Source: an uncultured Gemmiger sp.
Lineage (GTDB): Bacteria; Bacillota; Clostridia; Oscillospirales; Ruminococcaceae
Direction of reading: 5' to 3'
DNA length: 43,130 nucleotides
NCBI GenBank assembly: GCA_944382785.1
Contig: CALWNO010000021.1
Span: 1 to 43,130 of the forward strand
Each line of letters opens with the position of its first letter. Position 1 is the first letter of the stretch. This document shows, piece by piece, positions 40,497 through 43,130 of the stretch. The translations under genes and the position numbers were made by a program. The notes beneath the pieces were generated by a model. The model was given only the letters and a program-made list of their open reading frames with translations, did no database searches and was not told the DNA's origin.

Positions 40497-42325
40497 TGGG
40501 TCGTCCTCCCTCCCTTGAAGATGCCGTAGCCGAAGTGGTCGCACCGCAGGCAGCGGCTTGCTTCCTGCATGGCTTCCTCCTCAGTCATGCCGCAGGTGGC
40601 CAGGGCAAAGTCGGTCCTGGATTCCAGCGGGTTGCGGGCCTTGAGCTGGATGCGGCCGCAGGGCGGCGTGTTGGACAGTTTGGCCGGGGGGATCTCCACA
40701 TCACAGCGGATGGTGTGGGAAAAGCCCAGGAAACTGTCGATGTTGGCAGCGCCCACCTTGCCCGCCGCCACCGCCCGGATGACGGTGGCCGGGCCGGTGA
40801 CCGCGTCACCCCCGGCAAACACGTTGGGGGTGCCGGGCACATAGCCGGACAGATCCGCCTTGAGGGCGCCCCGGCTGGTTCCGATGCCGCCCTTTTCAAA
40901 GTTGTCGGATTCAATCCGCTGGCCAATGGCGATGATGAGGTAATCACAGGGAATGCGGAATTCCCGCTCGGCGGCATCCCGGGGCCCGGGACGGCCGTCC
41001 CGGCCGTAGCCGCCGATAATCTGGGGCTTGGTCCACAGGGCCGCCACCTTGCCGGTTTCGTCGGCCTCAATGCGGTGGGGCGCCTGCAGGGGCAGGATCT
41101 GGCAGCCCTCGGCCTGGGCGTCGGCGATCTCCTCCGGCAGAGCGGTCATATCGTCCAGACGGCGGCGATAAACACAGGTCACGCTGGCCGCCCCCAGACG
41201 GATGGCCGTGCGGGTGGCGTCCATGCTCACGTTGCCGCCGCCGATGACCACCACCCGCTTGCCGGTGAAATCCAGAGGATGCCCTTCCCCGCAGTTCCGC
41301 AGGAACTCCACGGCGGAAAGGACATTTTCACTGTCCTCCCCGGGCAGGCCCAGCTTCTTGTCGGCATGGGCACCGATGGCCACATACAGGGCGTCGTAGT
41401 CCCGGCGCAGCTGTTCCACCTGGATGTCGGTGCCGATGCAGACGCCGGTCTTGACCTCCACCCCGGTCCTGAGAATGTAATCAATGTCCTTTTGCAGCAC
41501 CTCCGGGGGCAGGCGGTAGTCCGGGATCCCGTAGCGCAGCATCCCGCCCAGGCGGTCCCGCTGTTCAAACACGGTGACGCTGTGGCCCATGAGCTGGAGA
41601 TAGTATGCGGCCGTCAGCCCGCTGGGGCCGCCGCCCACCACCGCGATCCGTTTGCCGGTGGCTTCGGCGGGCGCGGGCGGGGTCTCGTCCCCGCAATGGT
41701 CCACCGCATACCGCTTGATCCCGCAGATGTTGATGGCGTCGTCCACCAGACGGCGGCGGCACTGCTTTTCACAAGGGTGCTCGCACACATAGGCACAGGC
41801 ATACGGGAAGGGATTGTCCTTGCGGATGAGGTCCACGGCGTCCTGGAAGCGGCCTTCCCGCACCAGGGCGATGTACCCGGGGATATCCACATGGGCGGGG
41901 CAGACGGTAACACAGGGCACCGGCTGCTTGAGGGAACAGATGCAGCGGCCTTCCCTGGCATGGAGCTCGTAATCCTCCCGGAAGCCCCGCACCCCTTCCA
42001 ATACCATGGCGGCGGCTTCATAGCCGATGGCGCAGTCGGCGGAATCCGCAATGGCCGCCGCGGTGGATTCGATCAGGTCAATGGTGCCTTCGGGAGCTGT
42101 CTGGTCCAGCACGCTCTCGATGAGGGTTTCCAGCTGGGACAGGCCGATGCGGCAGGGCACGCATTTGCCGCAGGTCTGGGCATGGCACAGGCGCAAAAAG
42201 TTCAGCGCCAGATCCACCGGGCAGAGTCCCGGCGGGTTGGCAGCCACACGGTGCCCCATATCGCGGCAGAGGTCCTGTACCACCTGCTGGGCGCGGTCCG
42301 GGGTCTCAATGGACAATCTTCGCAT
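40490..42325 (-). CDS. NuoF-type FeS domain fused to GltD-like NAD(P)H oxidoreductase
   Basis: A 611-residue electron-transfer flavoprotein. Residues about 35-125 resemble the C-terminal [4Fe-4S] domain of NuoF/HydB (TCGKCVPCRIG, C52/C55/C58, then C98 in SADCAIG). Residues about 125-210 are the Fer4_20 domain of glutamate synthase small subunit (CVTVCPAHVDIPGY, CEHPCEKQC). The rest is the GltD FAD/NAD(P) domain: IAVVGGGPSGLTAAYYL, VVVIGGGNVSMDATRTA and FAGGDAVTGPATVIRA. A C-terminal CLRCDHFGYG adds cysteines. No NuoF FMN domain is present. ATG at 42325 follows GGAGG. It sits directly upstream of the hydrogenase gene and probably links H2 to NAD(P)H. Confidence 0.9.
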   Translation of the reverse strand: MRRLSIETPDRAQQVVQDLCRDMGHRVAANPPGLCPVDLALNFLRLCHAQTCGKCVPCRIGLSQLETLIESVLDQTAPEGTIDLIESTAAAIADSADCAIGYEAAAMVLEGVRGFREDYELHAREGRCICSLKQPVPCVTVCPAHVDIPGYIALVREGRFQDAVDLIRKDNPFPYACAYVCEHPCEKQCRRRLVDDAINICGIKRYAVDHCGDETPPAPAEATGKRIAVVGGGPSGLTAAYYLQLMGHSVTVFEQRDRLGGMLRYGIPDYRLPPEVLQKDIDYILRTGVEVKTGVCIGTDIQVEQLRRDYDALYVAIGAHADKKLGLPGEDSENVLSAVEFLRNCGEGHPLDFTGKRVVVIGGGNVSMDATRTAIRLGAASVTCVYRRRLDDMTALPEEIADAQAEGCQILPLQAPHRIEADETGKVAALWTKPQIIGGYGRDGRPGPRDAAEREFRIPCDYLIIAIGQRIESDNFEKGGIGTSRGALKADLSGYVPGTPNVFAGGDAVTGPATVIRAVAAGKVGAANIDSFLGFSHTIRCDVEIPPAKLSNTPPCGRIQLKARNPLESRTDFALATCGMTEEEAMQEASRCLRCDHFGYGIFKGGRTTQW

Positions 42326-42417
42326 ACATACAATCCTCCGTTGCGGTCCGGAGACCCCTGTCCCCGGCACCTGGATCAGAAAGGCGGCACAGCCATGGCC
42401 GCCGTCACGCTGTTTCC

Positions 42418-42446
42418 AGTATAGGGGATTTGAGCAAAAAGTTCAA
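42418..42446 (-). promoter_or_regulatory. Promoter for the hydrogenase operon
   Basis: Minus strand: -35 TTGAAC at 42441-42446, a 17-base spacer, and -10 TATACT at 42418-42423. The region upstream (42447-42480) is very AT-rich for this genome and could act as an UP element. The leader to the start codon is about 85 bases. Confidence 0.6.
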
Positions 42447-42519
42447 TAATTTTTTAACATGTTCATAATTATTTTGCAATATGGTAAGCATTCCCGGTCG
42501 TATCCCGAAAAAATGCTGC

Positions 42520-42569
42520 AAAAAAGGGGCGATTCCCGGCGCCACGCACCCCAGGAACCGCCCCTTTTG
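42520..42569. terminator. Terminator after the small membrane protein gene
   Basis: AAAAGGGGCGATTCC (42522-42536) pairs with GGAACCGCCCCTTTT (42554-42568) with a single mismatch and a 17-base loop. On the minus strand it is followed by TTTTTT, 18 bases past the stop. Confidence 0.8.
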
Positions 42570-42585
42570 CTTTGATGGGAAATGT

Positions 42586-42858
42586 TTATTCTTCCGCCGC
42601 CGTGTCCGCCGTCTCTTCCGCCGCAGCCAATTCTTCCTCCCGACGGGTCTGTACCACCACATGGGCAAACTTGCTCATCAGGGGAAGATAGGTGGTGAGA
42701 AACACCACCGCCGCCCCGAACGCAAACTGCCGCCGGCGGCTGCGGGGCACCGCCAGTCCGATGAGTACCCCCATGGCACACAGGCAGAACTTGACCAGGG
42801 CCAGGTCCTTCCAGCTGCTCTGTTTCAGATATTGGTCCGCATAGGTAAACAGTTTCAT
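42586..42858 (-). CDS. Small membrane protein of unknown function
   Basis: A 90-residue protein starting MKLFTYADQYLKQSSWKDLA. One clear hydrophobic segment (ALVKFCLCAMGVLIGLAV, about 20-37) and a second weaker one (FAFGAAVVFLTTYLPLM, about 47-63) are followed by an acidic Glu/Ala-rich tail. Proteins of this look are widespread in Clostridia and sometimes carry a misleading label as phosphate transporter permease; no function is established. ATG at 42858 follows AGGGAGGT. It has its own promoter (42934-42962) and terminator, so it is monocistronic. The same frame stays open to 43128 through a terminator, but that part is not coding. Confidence 0.8.
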   Translation of the reverse strand: MKLFTYADQYLKQSSWKDLALVKFCLCAMGVLIGLAVPRSRRRQFAFGAAVVFLTTYLPLMSKFAHVVVQTRREEELAAAEETADTAAEE

Positions 42859-42933
42859 GACAGTGACCTCCCTGCGCGGCACACCGCGCCCATGCTCCCC
42901 GGCCCTGCTGCGGGTCGGGGGCTCTCTGTGCCC

Positions 42934-42962
42934 AGTGTAACACAGACGGAGGGGCACCGCAA
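42934..42962 (-). promoter_or_regulatory. Promoter for the small membrane protein gene
   Basis: Minus strand: -35 TTGCGG at 42957-42962, a 17-base spacer, and -10 TACACT at 42934-42939 preceded by TGT (extended -10). It lies just after the terminator at 42972-43001. Confidence 0.5.
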
Positions 42963-42971
42963 TAAAACAAC

Positions 42972-43001
42972 AAAAAAGGTTTCCCATTTCTGGGAAACCT
43001 T
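42972..43001 (-). terminator. Rho-independent terminator
   Basis: Perfect 11-bp stem AAGGTTTCCCA/TGGGAAACCTT (42976-42986 with 42991-43001, TTTC loop on the plus strand), followed on the minus strand by a run of six Ts. It ends transcription coming from beyond the right edge. Confidence 0.85.
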
Positions 43002-43006
43002 GGTGC

Positions 43007-43126
43007 GCCGGAAGGGGTACCCGCGCTCTTCCCGACAGTCCACCGGACTGTCGGGTCCGGCCGGGACATAAAACGGCCGGACGAGCTGTTCGAGTCCCTT
43101 CCGGGAGCAACGGACTGCCTTCCGGC
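43007..43126 (-). ncRNA. Candidate multi-branched structured RNA at window edge
   Basis: On the minus strand GCCGGAAGG (43118-43126) can pair over 100 bases with CCTTCCGGC (43007-43015). Between them lie two perfect hairpins, CCCGACAGTCC/GGACTGTCGGG (43031-43055) and GTCCGGCCG/CGGCCGGAC (43055-43082). A terminator follows directly. No coding frame here is credible. It could be an independent small RNA, a riboswitch-like 3' end or the 3' UTR of a gene outside the window. I do not recognise a known family. Confidence 0.3.
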
Positions 43127-43130
43127 AAAT

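Noticed and set aside
43007-43030. T-box-like string (GGGGTACCCGCGCTCTTCCC on the plus strand)
   Set aside because: It lacks the UGG of the antiterminator bulge and is not followed by a terminator or a biosynthesis gene on that strand.
43084-43100. tRNA-like T-arm (GTTCGAGTCCC on the plus strand)
   Set aside because: The flanking bases do not form a T stem, and no acceptor, D or anticodon arm can be built.
42859-43128. In-frame upstream extension of the small membrane protein to 180 residues
   Set aside because: The extension passes through a perfect terminator hairpin and a promoter, while ATG 42858 has a strong ribosome site and matches the known start of similar proteins.
1-43130. CRISPR arrays, insertion sequences, prophage genes or rRNA
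   Set aside because: No regular repeat array, transposase, integrase, phage structural gene or rRNA sequence was recognised on either strand.

Overview
The window reads as a chromosomal segment from a GC-rich, low-oxygen Firmicute, most likely a gut Clostridia of the Oscillospiraceae/Ruminococcaceae (Faecalibacterium, Gemmiger or Subdoligranulum-like). The grounds are strong AGGAGG-type ribosome binding sites on nearly every gene, frequent TTG and GTG starts, an [FeFe] hydrogenase, an Rnf-type module, an Opp transporter and dlt-like genes in high-GC DNA. The genus is an inference. Almost all genes lie on the minus strand; only a C39-like protein gene and a HAD phosphatase gene lie on the plus strand. 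No IS element, prophage, CRISPR array, tRNA or rRNA was found.

Layout from left to right (minus-strand operons run right to left). 1-5107: an edge-truncated low-complexity protein, a DUF1015 protein, three Rnf-like membrane subunits (A, E, D) and ribulose-phosphate 3-epimerase. 5298-13249: a surface polysaccharide cluster with UDP-galactopyranose mutase, a GT2 and two GT4 glycosyltransferases, an initiating polyprenyl-phosphate sugar transferase and a large GT-C-like membrane protein. 13273-22138: a WYL regulator and an aromatic amino acid operon (pheA, aroB, aroC, aroE-aroK fusion, aroF, aroA, tyrA) behind a clear promoter. 22379-25112: a membrane-anchored protein with a coupled small protein, divergent from a C39-peptidase-like protein whose catalytic residues appear lost. 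25424-29780: a four-gene acyl-transfer operon resembling dltABCD (adenylating ligase, carrier protein, MBOAT, SGNH protein). 29978-31932: ilvE and a divergent HAD phosphatase. 32079-38368: oppBCDFA peptide transporter. 38730-42325: [FeFe] hydrogenase with a fused NuoF/GltD-type flavoprotein. 42586-43130: a small membrane protein and a structured non-coding stretch at the edge.

The most unusual object is the Rnf-like D-E-A trio. It lacks the B, C and G subunits here, and three of the four cysteines expected to hold the intramembrane [2Fe-2S] cluster are replaced. Other points of interest are the C39-like pseudo-enzyme with a long leader and a perfect 18-bp palindrome, the dlt-like operon with non-canonical gene order, the hydrogenase/GltD-NuoF pair, an apparent attenuator ahead of oppB, and two structured non-coding stretches (25164-25256 and 43007-43126). 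Promoters, terminators and family assignments were made by eye from the sequence; no search or alignment was run.
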